Origin: JAFHCF01 sp048497495
Lineage (GTDB): Bacteria > Pseudomonadota > Alphaproteobacteria > Rhizobiales > Ancalomicrobiaceae
Direction: 5' to 3'
NCBI GenBank assembly: GCA_048497495.1
Contig: JAFHCF010000244.1
Location: 14,680 to 78,679 of the forward strand
DNA length: 64,000 nt
Shown here: positions 17,787 through 27,387 of the stretch, in pieces
Position numbering within the stretch: the stretch's first letter is position 1
How the letters are laid out: the number at the start of each line of letters is the position of its first letter
The notes under the pieces: generated by a model
What the model was told of the DNA's origin: nothing
Databases searched by the model: none
What the model saw: only the letters and a program-made list of their open reading frames with translations
Translations under genes and position numbers: made by a program

Positions 17787-18793
17787 GCGCTCTCGACACA
17801 CCCGCCACCCCGTCCCCCGAACGAATCGTCGCGCTGGGCGCCGGCCGCATGGGGCGCGGCATCGCCATCGTCTTCGCCTATGCCGGCCATCCGGTGACGT
17901 TGATCGACTTCAAGGAAAGGCCCGAGCCCGACTTCGAGGCGATCGCCACCGAGGCCCGCGCCGAGATCCTCGAGACGCTGACGCTTCTGGCGGAGATCGG
18001 CCTCTTCGAAGGCGGCGCGTCGATCGAGCGGATCGCCGGGCGGGTCTCGGTCGTGCCGCGATCGGCCGCCGCCGAGGCACTCGCCGCCGCCGACGTCGTC
18101 TTCGAGGGCTTCCCCGAAGTCCTCGAGCTCAAGCGCGAGGCCCTGCGGGCGGCCTCGCTGTTCTGCCCGCCCTCCACCATCATCGCCTCGACCACCTCGA
18201 CGATCCTCGTCGACGATCTCGCGGCGGTGGTCTGCAAACCCTCCCGCTTCCTCAATGCCCATTGGCTGAACCCGGCCTTCCTGATGCCGTTGGTCGAGCT
18301 GTCTCCCGGCCGCGACACCAGCCCGGACACCGTCGCGCGCCTGGTGGCGCTGCTGGAGCGGATCGGCAAGGTGCCGGTCACCTGTTCGGCGCGACCCGGC
18401 TACATCGTGCCGCGCATCCAGGGCATCGCCATGAACGAGGCAGCGCGCATCGTCGAGGAGGGCGTGGCATCGGCCGAGGACGTCGAGAAGGCGGTCAAAT
18501 ACGGCTTCGGCCTGCGCTTCTCGGTGCTCGGCCTGCTCGAATTCATCGACTGGGGCGGCGGCGACATCCTCCACCACACCAGCCGCTACATGAGCGGGGC
18601 GATGAACGATCCGCGCTACGCCGCGCCGGCGATCATCGAGCGCAACATGGCCGAAGGCCGGATCGGGCTGAAGACCCTGCGCGGCTTCCTCGACTACGAG
18701 GGGATGGACGTCCCGGCCTATCGCAAACGCCGCCTCGCCGATTTCGTCCGGCGCCTGAACGATCTGGAGATGACACGTCCGCCGGTCATGTGA
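17783..18793 (+). CDS. 3-hydroxyacyl-CoA dehydrogenase family protein
   Basis: 336 residues. The N-terminal NAD-binding motif GAGRMGRGIA is followed by the usual domain with HWLNPAFLMPLVE, which places the catalytic His and Glu. The C-terminal 3HCDH domain covers about residues 205-310 (GYIVPRIQGIAMNEAARIVEEG). It oxidises a 3-hydroxyacyl-CoA, or a related hydroxy acid, to the 3-oxo form. ATGA overlap with the upstream gene marks a two-gene unit, separated from the next operon by 108 bases that contain a regulatory dyad. Confidence 0.86.
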   Translation: MSALDTPATPSPERIVALGAGRMGRGIAIVFAYAGHPVTLIDFKERPEPDFEAIATEARAEILETLTLLAEIGLFEGGASIERIAGRVSVVPRSAAAEALAAADVVFEGFPEVLELKREALRAASLFCPPSTIIASTTSTILVDDLAAVVCKPSRFLNAHWLNPAFLMPLVELSPGRDTSPDTVARLVALLERIGKVPVTCSARPGYIVPRIQGIAMNEAARIVEEGVASAEDVEKAVKYGFGLRFSVLGLLEFIDWGGGDILHHTSRYMSGAMNDPRYAAPAIIERNMAEGRIGLKTLRGFLDYEGMDVPAYRKRRLADFVRRLNDLEMTRPPVM

Positions 18794-18860
18794 CGGGGAC
18801 GGCGGGGCATCTCACCCCGCCTTCGTCGGCGTGCTTGACAGGATATAATTCGTCAGTAAG

Positions 18861-18878
18861 AATATGCGAACTCATATT
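18861..18878. promoter_or_regulatory. Operator-like perfect dyad (AATATG-N6-CATATT)
   Basis: A perfect inverted repeat: AATATG at 18861-18866, spacer of six, CATATT at 18873-18878. It ends 23 bases before the reductase start, so it sits where a repressor would block transcription of the eleven-gene dioxygenase operon. The bases TAAG precede it, as at 30795. Size and symmetry fit a MarR-family operator, and two MarR genes are in the locus. Confidence 0.6.
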
Positions 18879-18901
18879 GTTTGTGGGAGCGGACAGGGGT
18901 C

Positions 18902-19861
18902 ATGCAGGGACAGGCGGCGGCGCGGAGGAGGTTCCGGGTGATCTCGGCGGTGGCGGCGACGCCGGCGATCCGACACCTCGTCCTCGCCCCGCTCGACGGC
19001 GCGCCGCCGGCATGGTCGGCCGGCGCCCATGTCCGGGTCTCGCTACCCGACGGCGGCGATCGGCCCTATTCGCTGATGGCCTTGCCGGATGGCGATCCGA
19101 CGCAGTGGTCCCTGGGCGTCCTGCTCGAGGAGAACGGCGGCGGCGGCTCACGCTTCATGCACGGGCTCGAACCGGGCGACGAGGTCGCGGTCTCCACGCC
19201 TGAGAACAACTTCCCGCTCGATGCGGGCGACGCCCCTGCCCTGCTCTTCGCCGGCGGCATCGGCATCACCCCGATCCTGTCGATGGCGGCCGAGCTGAAG
19301 GCGCGCGGCGTGCCCTTCGCGCTCCACTACGCTGGCCGGGCGCCGGGCACGCTGGCCTTCCTCGAGCCGCTGCGGACGATCTGCGGCGACGCCTTGGCGG
19401 TGCACCACGACAGCGACGCCTCGCGCCTCGACATCGCCGCCGCGCTCGCTGCCGCCGATCCGGCGGCGCATGTCTACGTCTGCGGTCCCGCCGGCATGAC
19501 CGAGGCGGTCAAGGCGGCGGCGGCGGCGCGCGGCATCCCGGCGGCGCGGATCCATTCCGAATTGTTCAAGGCGAGCGCCCCGACCGGCGCTGACACCGCC
19601 TTCGAGATCGAGATCGCCTCGACGGGCCGAGTCATCCGGGTCGAGGCCGATCAGAGCATCGTCCAGGCCCTGGAGGCGGCCGGGCTCGACCCGCTGCACG
19701 ACTGCCTGCGCGGCGATTGCGGCATCTGCCAATGCGGCGTCGTCGACGGCGTGCCCGACCATCGCGACGTGATCCTGACCGACGCCGAGCGGGCGTCGAA
19801 CAAGGTCATGCAGATCTGCGTCTCGCGCGCCAAGTCGCCGCGCCTGGTGCTCGATCTCTGA
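18902..19861 (+). CDS. Dioxygenase reductase, phthalate-dioxygenase-reductase type (flavin, NAD and [2Fe-2S])
   Basis: 319 residues from the ATG at 18902; a TTG seven codons upstream would run into the operator region. Domains in order: flavin-binding barrel with RPYSL, NAD-binding domain with GGIGITPI and CGPAGM, and a C-terminal plant-type ferredoxin with CLRGDCGIC and a distal Cys. It transfers electrons from NAD(P)H to the Rieske oxygenase encoded next. First gene of the long operon. Confidence 0.92.
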   Translation: MQGQAAARRRFRVISAVAATPAIRHLVLAPLDGAPPAWSAGAHVRVSLPDGGDRPYSLMALPDGDPTQWSLGVLLEENGGGGSRFMHGLEPGDEVAVSTPENNFPLDAGDAPALLFAGGIGITPILSMAAELKARGVPFALHYAGRAPGTLAFLEPLRTICGDALAVHHDSDASRLDIAAALAAADPAAHVYVCGPAGMTEAVKAAAAARGIPAARIHSELFKASAPTGADTAFEIEIASTGRVIRVEADQSIVQALEAAGLDPLHDCLRGDCGICQCGVVDGVPDHRDVILTDAERASNKVMQICVSRAKSPRLVLDL

Positions 19862-19927
19862 CGCGAACGAAACAGAACCCGGCCGCCGACCGAACGGCGC
19901 ATCGATACCGAGGGGGAACCGAACGTC

Positions 19928-21262
19928 ATGCAACGGTACACCGGCAATGCCCAAGCGGTGCAGGATCTGGTTCGCGACGGCGAGGTTCACCGCGACGCCT
20001 ATGTCGACGCCGAGATCTTCGATCTCGAGATGGCGCATCTCTTCACCTCCACCTGGATCTTCGTCGGCCACGCCAGCCAGATCCCGAAGTCCGGCGACTT
20101 CCTGACCGCCCATGTCGGGCGCCAGCCGGTCCTGGTGGCGCGCCACGGCGACGGCTCGATCCGGGCGTTCCACAACCGCTGCCCGCACAAGGGCGTCAAG
20201 GTCGCCTCCGAGCCCTGCGGCAACACCGGCAAGTTCTTCCGCTGCCCCTATCACGCCTGGTCGTTCAAGACCGACGGCTCGCTCCTCGCGGTGCCCTTGA
20301 AGAAGGGCTACGACAACACCGGCTTCGCGGAGGCGCAGGGCAGCGAGGGGCTGGCGCCGGTCGCCGACTTCCGCGTTTATCGCGACTTCATCTTCGTCAA
20401 GCTGAAGCCCGGCGGCCTCGCCTTCGAGGACTATTTCGGCGAGGCGCTGTCCACCATCGACAACATGGTCGACCGCTCGCCTGAGGGACGGCTGGTGATC
20501 GACGCGCCGCCGATCCGCTACATGAACCCGTGCAATTGGAAGATGTTGGTCGAGAACCAGACCGACACCTGCCATCCGATGGTGGCGCACGAGAGTTCGG
20601 CCGGAACCGCGGTCAAGGTGTGGAAGGAACAGGGCGCCCAAGCCGGCGAGACGCCGATGGCGGTGCAGCTCTACGGGCCCTTCACCAACCCCTACGAGTT
20701 CTACGAGAAGGCCGGGCTCCGGGTCTGGCCGAACGGCCACGGCCACTCCGGGGTCACCGGCTCGATCCACGCCGACTATTCCGAGATCGGCGGCTATTTC
20801 GCCCAGATGGTCGCGGCCTACGGCGAGACCCGGGCGCGCGAGATCCTCGGCGAGGTGCGCCACAACAGCGTCTATTTCCCCAACCTGCTGGTGAAGGGGC
20901 CGGTGCAGATCCTGCGCAACTTCATACCCATCGCGGTCGACAAGACCCTGGTGGAGAGCTGGGTGTTCCGCCTCGTCGGCGCCCCGGACACGCTCTACGA
21001 GCGGGCCTTGATGTACAACCGCTTCATCAATGCCCCGACCTCGATCGTCGGCCACGACGATCTCGAGATGTACGAGCGGGCGCAGGACGGCCTGCGCTCC
21101 GACGGCAACGAATGGGTCAACCTCCAGCGCCTCTACGAACCGGGCGAGGAGACCGACGTCACCGCCGTCGTCAACGGAACCTCGGAACGCCAGATGCGCA
21201 ACCAGTTCCACGCCTGGCGGAAATTCATGACCTGCTCGATGGACGGGAGGACGGAACCGTGA
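19928..21262 (+). CDS. Rieske non-haem iron ring-hydroxylating dioxygenase, alpha subunit
   Basis: 444 residues. The Rieske [2Fe-2S] ligands are C85/H87 and C106/H109 (CPH ... CPYH). The mononuclear iron motif is NWKMLVENQTDTCHPMVAH, giving H216 and H221 with the bridging D213. Length and layout are standard for catalytic alpha subunits. With the beta subunit and reductase it forms a complete two-component oxygenase. In iad-type loci the equivalent enzyme attacks indole-3-acetate; anthranilate or another aryl acid cannot be excluded. Confidence 0.93.
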   Translation: MQRYTGNAQAVQDLVRDGEVHRDAYVDAEIFDLEMAHLFTSTWIFVGHASQIPKSGDFLTAHVGRQPVLVARHGDGSIRAFHNRCPHKGVKVASEPCGNTGKFFRCPYHAWSFKTDGSLLAVPLKKGYDNTGFAEAQGSEGLAPVADFRVYRDFIFVKLKPGGLAFEDYFGEALSTIDNMVDRSPEGRLVIDAPPIRYMNPCNWKMLVENQTDTCHPMVAHESSAGTAVKVWKEQGAQAGETPMAVQLYGPFTNPYEFYEKAGLRVWPNGHGHSGVTGSIHADYSEIGGYFAQMVAAYGETRAREILGEVRHNSVYFPNLLVKGPVQILRNFIPIAVDKTLVESWVFRLVGAPDTLYERALMYNRFINAPTSIVGHDDLEMYERAQDGLRSDGNEWVNLQRLYEPGEETDVTAVVNGTSERQMRNQFHAWRKFMTCSMDGRTEP

Positions 21263-21732
21263 ACCGCCAGGACATCGTCGATTTCGTCTATCACGAGGCC
21301 CATCTGCTCGACACGATGCAGTGGCAGGCGTGGCTCGACCTCTTCCACCCCGAGGGCCGCTACTGGATGCCGCTGGAGTGGCAGCAGACCGATCCGGTGC
21401 TGCGGCCGTCGCTGATGTACGAGGACCTGCTGCTGCTCAAGGTGCGGGTCGAGCGTCTGGCGGGCGAGCGCACCTTCTCGCAGAAGCCGAAGAGCCGCTG
21501 CCATCACCTGCTGCAACAGCCGCTGATCACCGCTTTCGACGAAGCTGCAGGCACCGCCACGACGCGGACCAGCTACCTCTACTCCGAGACCCGCGGCGAT
21601 CAGCTCGAGCGCTATTCGGGCTGGGCGACCCACGAGTTGCGGATCGTCGGGGGCGCCCCGAAGATCCGCTTGAAGCGCATCGATCTGCTGAACTTCGACG
21701 CGCCCTTCGGCAACATCCAGCTGTTCATGTGA
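21259..21732 (+). CDS. Ring-hydroxylating dioxygenase, beta subunit
   Basis: 157 residues, NTF2-like small subunit. Starts at GTG 21259, overlapping the alpha-subunit stop and preceded by a GGGAGG ribosome site. Typical features are the N-terminal VDFVYHEAHLLD helix and the C-terminal strand region KIRLKRIDLLN. It stabilises the alpha3beta3 oxygenase. The length is typical of the family. Confidence 0.9.
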   Translation: MNRQDIVDFVYHEAHLLDTMQWQAWLDLFHPEGRYWMPLEWQQTDPVLRPSLMYEDLLLLKVRVERLAGERTFSQKPKSRCHHLLQQPLITAFDEAAGTATTRTSYLYSETRGDQLERYSGWATHELRIVGGAPKIRLKRIDLLNFDAPFGNIQLFM

Positions 21733-21737
21733 GTGCG

Positions 21738-23351
21738 ATGTCGAGCCAGACCGTCCACGCCCGCTTCCGCGACACCGCGACCGCCCGCCCCGATGCGCCG
21801 TTCCTCGAGGTGTTGGCGGAGACCGCCCGCATCTACGCCATCCCGGCGGAGACGGTCGACTACGCCACCATGCTCGGCCGGGTCGAAGGGTGGCGCGCCG
21901 CCTTCCGCGATCGCGGCTACGGCCAGGGCCATCGGGTCGGTCTCCTGCTGCAGAGCCGCCCGGCGTTCCTGGAGATCTGGTTCGCGCTGAACGGCCTCGG
22001 GGTGTCGGTGGTACCGATCAACCCGGATCTGCGGTCGAGCGAGCTCGAATACATCGTCACCCATTCCGAGATGGTGGCGGCGGTGGTTCTCGCCGACCGG
22101 ATCGCCGAGGTCGAGGAAGCGGCCGCCGCGGCCGGACGGCCGATCCCGGTGTTCACCCCGGACCAACCGGTGCCGCCGCCCCACGGTGGGCCGCTGGCGG
22201 CGGTCGACGGCGACGCGAACACCGAATGCGCCCTGCTCTACACCTCCGGCACCACCGGCAAGCCCAAGGGCTGCGTCCTCGACAACACCTATTTCCTCTA
22301 TTCCGGTGAATGGTATCGCGATGTCGGCGGGCGGGTCTCGCTGCGTCTCGACGGCGAACGCATGCTGACGCCGCTGCCGCTGTTCCACATGAACGCGATG
22401 GCGGTCTCGGTGATGGCCATGGTGACGGTCGGCGGCTGCCTGATCATTCTCGACCGGTTCCATCCGCGGTCGTGGTGGCAGAGCGTGCGCGACAGCCGCG
22501 CCACCTGCCTGCACTATCTCGGCGTCATGCCGTCGATGCTGATGGCGGCGGAGGCGTCTCCCGAAGACCGCGCCCATCAGGTCCGCTTCGGCTTCGGCGC
22601 CGGTGTCGACAAGCTGCTGCACGGGCCGTTCGAGGCGCGCTTCGGCTTTCCGCTGATCGAGGCCTGGGCGATGACCGAGACCGGCAGCGGCGCCACGATC
22701 TGCGCCGCCGACGAGCCGCGCAAGATCGGCACGAGCTGCTTCGGCCGGCCGACACCGGACGTCGCCCATCGCATCGTCGCCGAGGACGGGTCCGACGTCG
22801 AAGGCGACCTGCCGGGCGAATTGCTGGTGCGGCGCGCCGGCGGGAACCCGCGCTTCGGCTTCTTCCGCGAATACCTGAAGGACCCGGAGGCCACCGCCGA
22901 GGCCTGGCGCGACGGCTGGTTCCACACCGGCGATATCGTCTCGCGCGACGGCGACGGCGATCTGCACTTCATCGACCGCAAGAAGAACGTCATCCGCCGC
23001 TCGGGCGAGAACATCTCGGCGGTCGAGGTCGAGACGGCGCTCAAGCGCCATCCGGCGATCCGCGACGCGGCGGTGGCGGCGACGCCCGATACCATTCGTG
23101 GCGACGAGGTCGCGGCGCTGATCGTCTCGCACGACGGTGCGCCCGGCCAGCCGCAAGCCGAGGCGATCGTCGCCTGGGCGCTGGAGCGCCTCGCCTATTA
23201 CAAGGCGCCGGGGTGGATCGCCTTCGTCGACCGCCTGCCGGTCACCGCGACGGAGAAGATCCAGCGCGCCGGGCTCAACAAGATGGTGGCGGAGCTGATG
23301 GCCGACGGCCGGTTCCACGATCTCCGGCATCTCAAGAAACGACAGGTTTGA
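21738..23351 (+). CDS. Acyl-CoA synthetase (AMP-forming), second of two
   Basis: 537 residues from ATG 21738, six bases after the beta subunit. ANL motifs are all present: YTSGTTGKPKG, the adenine-binding AWAMTETG, TGD, hinge DRKKNVIRRSGENISAVEVE and catalytic lysine near TATEKIQR. Immediate placement after the dioxygenase suggests it activates the dioxygenase product, for example dioxindole-3-acetate, to its CoA ester (inference). Confidence 0.88.
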   Translation: MSSQTVHARFRDTATARPDAPFLEVLAETARIYAIPAETVDYATMLGRVEGWRAAFRDRGYGQGHRVGLLLQSRPAFLEIWFALNGLGVSVVPINPDLRSSELEYIVTHSEMVAAVVLADRIAEVEEAAAAAGRPIPVFTPDQPVPPPHGGPLAAVDGDANTECALLYTSGTTGKPKGCVLDNTYFLYSGEWYRDVGGRVSLRLDGERMLTPLPLFHMNAMAVSVMAMVTVGGCLIILDRFHPRSWWQSVRDSRATCLHYLGVMPSMLMAAEASPEDRAHQVRFGFGAGVDKLLHGPFEARFGFPLIEAWAMTETGSGATICAADEPRKIGTSCFGRPTPDVAHRIVAEDGSDVEGDLPGELLVRRAGGNPRFGFFREYLKDPEATAEAWRDGWFHTGDIVSRDGDGDLHFIDRKKNVIRRSGENISAVEVETALKRHPAIRDAAVAATPDTIRGDEVAALIVSHDGAPGQPQAEAIVAWALERLAYYKAPGWIAFVDRLPVTATEKIQRAGLNKMVAELMADGRFHDLRHLKKRQV

Positions 23352-23420
23352 ACCGGCTCGCTGCGGACCGCAGGCGTGGAGCCTCGGACCCGACGGGATC
23401 GATCGGAGCGGAGAAACAAC

Positions 23421-24218
23421 GTGGCGCAGTCGAACGAGATACTCGCCGCCCTGGCGAGCGGCATCGCCGGGGGGACGATCGAGGTCGTGGACCTGACCAA
23501 CACCCTCGGCGCCGACTTTCCGGTGATCGTCCTGCCGCCCGAATACGGGCAGTGCGAGCCGTTCCGGATGGAGACGCTGTCGCGCTACGACGGCGACGGG
23601 CCGGCCTGGTACTGGAACAACATCTCGATGAACGAGCACACCGGCACCCATTTCGACGCGCCGGTACACTGGGTGACCGGCAAGGACCTGCCCGATGCCA
23701 CCGTCGACGCCGTGGCGCCGAAGAACTTCGTCGCGCCGGCGGTGGTGATCGACATCTCCATGCAAGCCGCCGCCGACGCCGACTTCGTGCTGACGCGGGC
23801 CTTCCTCGAGGACTGGGAGAGCCACAACGGCCCGATCCCCGCCCGCCATTGGATCGCGCTGCGCACCGACTGGTACAAGCGCGTCGGCACGCCGGCCTAT
23901 CTCAACCTGAAGAACGACGGGGCGCATTCGCCCGGACCCGACGCCGGCGCCGTGACCTTCCTGGTCGGCGAGCGCGACTGCATCGGCCTGGCGGTGGAGA
24001 CGGTGGGCACCGACGCCGGTCAGGCCTATCGTTTCGACCCGCCGTTGCCCGCCCATTCGATCCTGCACGGCAACGGCCGCTTCGGCCTGCAGTGCCTGCG
24101 TAATCTCGACCGCCTGCCGACCCGTGGCGCGGTGATCGTCGCCGCGCCGCTGAAGATCGCCGGCGGCTCAGGCAGCCCGCTCCGGGTCGTCGCCCTGATT
24201 CCGGGAAATCCGTCATGA
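23421..24218 (+). CDS. Cyclase family metal-dependent hydrolase, second copy (isatin hydrolase-like)
   Basis: About 265 residues from the GTG at 23421, chosen because it follows a GAGCGGAGAA ribosome-site-like stretch and aligns with the start of the homologue at 4179; an in-frame ATG at 23376 is possible. It has the signature HTGTHFDAPVHW and the GTDAGQA segment. It is closely related in sequence to the 4179 product, so the locus has two paralogs that may act on different ring-opened or cyclic amides. Its stop overlaps the SDR start. Confidence 0.82.
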   Translation: MAQSNEILAALASGIAGGTIEVVDLTNTLGADFPVIVLPPEYGQCEPFRMETLSRYDGDGPAWYWNNISMNEHTGTHFDAPVHWVTGKDLPDATVDAVAPKNFVAPAVVIDISMQAAADADFVLTRAFLEDWESHNGPIPARHWIALRTDWYKRVGTPAYLNLKNDGAHSPGPDAGAVTFLVGERDCIGLAVETVGTDAGQAYRFDPPLPAHSILHGNGRFGLQCLRNLDRLPTRGAVIVAAPLKIAGGSGSPLRVVALIPGNPS

Positions 24219-24943
24219 CCGAACAACGCACCACCCTGATCACCGGCGCCAGCTCCGGCATCGGCGAGGCCCTCGCCAAGCTCTTGATCGACAAGGGTGA
24301 GCGGGTGGTCGCCCTCGGGCTCGACCTGCCGACGTGGGAACACGAGAACCTCACGGCCTATCGCGCCGACCTGACCGACATCGCCGAGACCCGCGCCGTG
24401 GCCGCCGAGATCTGCGGCACCTCGCCGATCGACGGCCTCGTCCACAATGCCGGCCTGATCCTGCCCAACCTGCTCGCCGACGCCCATGCCGAGGACATCC
24501 AGACCCTGGCGCAACTGCATCTCGGCGCCCCGATGATCCTGACCCAGGCGGCGCTCGCCGGCATGGAGGAACGCCGCTTCGGCCGTATCGTCTTCGTCGG
24601 TTCGCGCGCCTCGATGGGAGCCGCCACCCGTTCGGCTTACGCGGCGACCAAGGCCGGCATCCACGGTCTGGCGCGGACCTGGGCGCTGGAACTGGCGCGC
24701 AAGGGCATCACCGTCAACGTCGTCGCCCCCGGGCCGATCCTCACCGACAACTTCTGGGGCATCGTGCCGAAGGGCTCCGACAAGCAGACGATGCTGGCCG
24801 ACGCCATCCCGGTCGGCCGGATCGGCACCCGCGAGGACGTCGCCAACGCGGTGTCGTTCTTCCTCGACGACAAGGCGAGCTTCGTCACCGGCCAGGTGCT
24901 CTACGTCTGCGGCGGCATGAGCCTCGGCGGACTGCCGGTCTGA
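24215..24943 (+). CDS. Short-chain dehydrogenase/reductase
   Basis: 242 residues, classical SDR. NAD-binding TGASSGIGEA at the N-terminus, NAG motif (VHNAGL), and active-site Ser plus YAATK. Coupled by ATGA to the cyclase gene. It may oxidise a dihydrodiol or another hydroxylated intermediate made by the dioxygenase, or a later beta-oxidation alcohol. The sequence does not decide which. Confidence 0.88.
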   Translation: MTEQRTTLITGASSGIGEALAKLLIDKGERVVALGLDLPTWEHENLTAYRADLTDIAETRAVAAEICGTSPIDGLVHNAGLILPNLLADAHAEDIQTLAQLHLGAPMILTQAALAGMEERRFGRIVFVGSRASMGAATRSAYAATKAGIHGLARTWALELARKGITVNVVAPGPILTDNFWGIVPKGSDKQTMLADAIPVGRIGTREDVANAVSFFLDDKASFVTGQVLYVCGGMSLGGLPV

Positions 24944-25055
24944 GGCGCGCCACGTCCACCAACCAGGACGACCGTCCGGCCGAGGCCCCACGGCATCCGA
25001 GATAGGCAAGTCGAGCCGGCAGGTTACGGCCTCGAGCGAAAGAAGGATCTGCCCC

Positions 25056-27377
25056 ATGCGAATCGTTTCGATCGGCGGCGGCGCGGCCGGCCTCTATTTC
25101 GGTCTCCTGATGAAGAAGCTCCATCCCGAGCACGAGATCACCGTGGTCGAGCGCAACAAGCCCTACGACACGTTCGGTTGGGGTGTGGTGTTCTCCGACG
25201 CCACCATGGCGGCGATGCGCGAATGGGACCCGGAGACGGCGACCGAGATCGAGGACGCCTTCAACCATTGGGACGACATCGAGGTGCTGTTCAAGGGCAC
25301 CCGCCAGCGCACCTCCGGCCACGGCTTCGTCGGCATCGGCCGCAAGCAGATGCTCAACATCCTGCAGAAGCGCTGCGAGGCGCTCGGCGTCGAACTGGTG
25401 TTCGAGCGCGAGGTCAACAGCGACCTCGAGTTCCCCGACGCCGACCTGATCATCGCCGCCGACGGCATCAACTCGAAGATCCGCAACCGCTACGAGGAGG
25501 CGTTCCAGCCGGATCTGGTGGTGCGGCCGAACCGCTACATCTGGCTCGGCACCAGGAAGCTCTTCGATGCCTTCACCTTCGATTTCCGCAAGACCGAGCA
25601 CGGCTGGTTCCAGGCGCACATCTACAAGTTCGACGCCGCCACCTCGACCTTCATCATCGAGACCACGGAAGAAGCCTATCAGGCCCATCGCCTCGGCGAG
25701 CTCGACCAGGAGGGCTCGGTCGCCTTCTGCGAGACCCTCTTCGCCGAGGTGCTCGACGGCGCCGAGCTGATGACCAACGGCCGCCACCTGCGCGGCTCGG
25801 CCTGGCTCAACTTCAATCGCCTGATCTGCGGCAAGTGGAGCCATTTCAACGGCAAGAATCACGTCGTGCTGATGGGCGACGCCGCCCACACCGCCCATTT
25901 CGCCATCGGCTCCGGCACCAAGCTCGCCATCGACGACGCGATCGAACTGGCCCGCCAGTTCGAGACGCTCGGCCACGACAAGGAGCGGATCCCCGAGGTG
26001 CTGGCGACCTACGAGGAGATCCGCCGCGTCGACGTCGCCCGCATCCAGAATGCCGCGCGCAATGCGATGGAGTGGTTCGAGGTGGTCGGGCAGCGCTATG
26101 CCGACAGCCTGGAGCCGGAGCAGTTCATGTATTCGATGCTGACGCGGTCGCAGCGCATCAGCCACGAGAATCTGCGGCTGCGCGACAAGACCTGGCTCGA
26201 GGGCTACGAGCGCTGGTTCGCCGCCCGGTCGGGCCTGACGGTCACCCCCGGCGAGCCGGTGGTGCCGCCGATGTTCACCCCCTATCGGGTTCGCGGCACA
26301 AGGCTGGTCAACCGCATCGTGGTGTCGCCGATGGCGATGTATTCGGCGATCGACGGGCTGATCGGCGACTTCCACATGATGCATCTGGGGGCCCGCGCGA
26401 TCGGCGGCGCCGGTCTGGTCTTCGCCGAGATGACCTGCGTCTCGCCGGACGCCCGCATCACCCCCGGCTGCCTCGGCCTGTGGAACGACGCGCAAGGCGC
26501 CGGCTGGAAGCGCCTCGCCGACTTCGTCCACGGCAATTCGGAAGCCAAGCTCGGCGTCCAGCTCGGCCACGCCGGTTCCAAGGGGTCGACGTGTCCCCCC
26601 TGGGACGGCGACGAGCTTGCGCTCGCGGCCGGCAACTGGCCGCTGCTTTCGGCCTCGGCCCAGCCCTACACCGCCGACGGCCAGGTGCCGAAGGCGATGG
26701 ACCGCGCCGACATGGATCGGGTGATCGCCGACTTCGTCGCGGCGACGAAGCGGGCGGCGGCGGCCGATGTCGACTGGCTCGAACTGCACGCCGCCCACGG
26801 CTACCTGCTGTCGAGCTTCCTGTCGCCCCTGACCAACCGGCGCGACGACGACTACGGCGGCAGCCACGACAACCGGGCGCGTTTCCCGCTCGAGGTCTTT
26901 AGCGCCGTCCGCGCCGCCTGGCCGGCGGACCGGCCGACCTCGGTACGCCTCTCCTGTCACGACTGGAGCGAGGGCGGCAACACGCCCGAGGACGCGGCGA
27001 TCTTCGCCCGCCTGTTCAAGGAAGCCGGCGCCGATCTGATCGACTGTTCGTCGGGCCAGGTCTGGCGCGGCGAGCAACCGGTCTACGGACGCCTGTTCCA
27101 GACGCCGTTCTCCGATAAGATCCGCAACGAGATCGGGATCGCGACCATCGCGGTCGGGGCGATCTCGGAGGCCGATCACGCCAACTCGATCATCGCCGCC
27201 GGCCGCGCCGATCTCTGCGCCATCGCCCGCCCGCATCTCGCCGATCCGTCGTGGACCCTGCACGAGGCGGCCAAGATCGGGGTGAAGAGCATCGCCTGGC
27301 CGAAGCAGTATCAGGCGGCCAAGCACCAGTACGAAGCCAACCTCGACCGCTCCGCCCATGTCACGGCGGCCAAGTGA
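25056..27377 (+). CDS. 2-Aminobenzoyl-CoA monooxygenase/reductase (flavoprotein hydroxylase fused to Old Yellow Enzyme)
   Basis: 773 residues with two flavin domains. Residues ~1-380 form an FAD aromatic hydroxylase (GGGAAGLYFG near residue 6; GDAAHTAHF near 270). Residues ~405-765 form an Old Yellow Enzyme-type FMN reductase (FTPYRVRGTRLVNRIVVSPM; HAAHGYLLSSFLSP). This architecture and length match the Azoarcus enzyme that hydroxylates and reduces 2-aminobenzoyl-CoA to a non-aromatic 2-amino-5-oxocyclohex-1-ene-carboxyl-CoA. It is the strongest single pointer that the locus funnels into 2-aminobenzoyl-CoA. Confidence 0.92.
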   Translation: MRIVSIGGGAAGLYFGLLMKKLHPEHEITVVERNKPYDTFGWGVVFSDATMAAMREWDPETATEIEDAFNHWDDIEVLFKGTRQRTSGHGFVGIGRKQMLNILQKRCEALGVELVFEREVNSDLEFPDADLIIAADGINSKIRNRYEEAFQPDLVVRPNRYIWLGTRKLFDAFTFDFRKTEHGWFQAHIYKFDAATSTFIIETTEEAYQAHRLGELDQEGSVAFCETLFAEVLDGAELMTNGRHLRGSAWLNFNRLICGKWSHFNGKNHVVLMGDAAHTAHFAIGSGTKLAIDDAIELARQFETLGHDKERIPEVLATYEEIRRVDVARIQNAARNAMEWFEVVGQRYADSLEPEQFMYSMLTRSQRISHENLRLRDKTWLEGYERWFAARSGLTVTPGEPVVPPMFTPYRVRGTRLVNRIVVSPMAMYSAIDGLIGDFHMMHLGARAIGGAGLVFAEMTCVSPDARITPGCLGLWNDAQGAGWKRLADFVHGNSEAKLGVQLGHAGSKGSTCPPWDGDELALAAGNWPLLSASAQPYTADGQVPKAMDRADMDRVIADFVAATKRAAAADVDWLELHAAHGYLLSSFLSPLTNRRDDDYGGSHDNRARFPLEVFSAVRAAWPADRPTSVRLSCHDWSEGGNTPEDAAIFARLFKEAGADLIDCSSGQVWRGEQPVYGRLFQTPFSDKIRNEIGIATIAVGAISEADHANSIIAAGRADLCAIARPHLADPSWTLHEAAKIGVKSIAWPKQYQAAKHQYEANLDRSAHVTAAK

Positions 27378-27387
27378 GGATCGATCG

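Noticed and set aside
18902..24943. Anthranilate or benzoate 1,2-dioxygenase operon (antABC/benABCD) leading to catechol
   Set aside because: The reductase-alpha-beta plus SDR layout is compatible, but no catechol pathway genes are present and the CoA ligases, cyclases and 2-aminobenzoyl-CoA enzyme point elsewhere. Kept only as an alternative.
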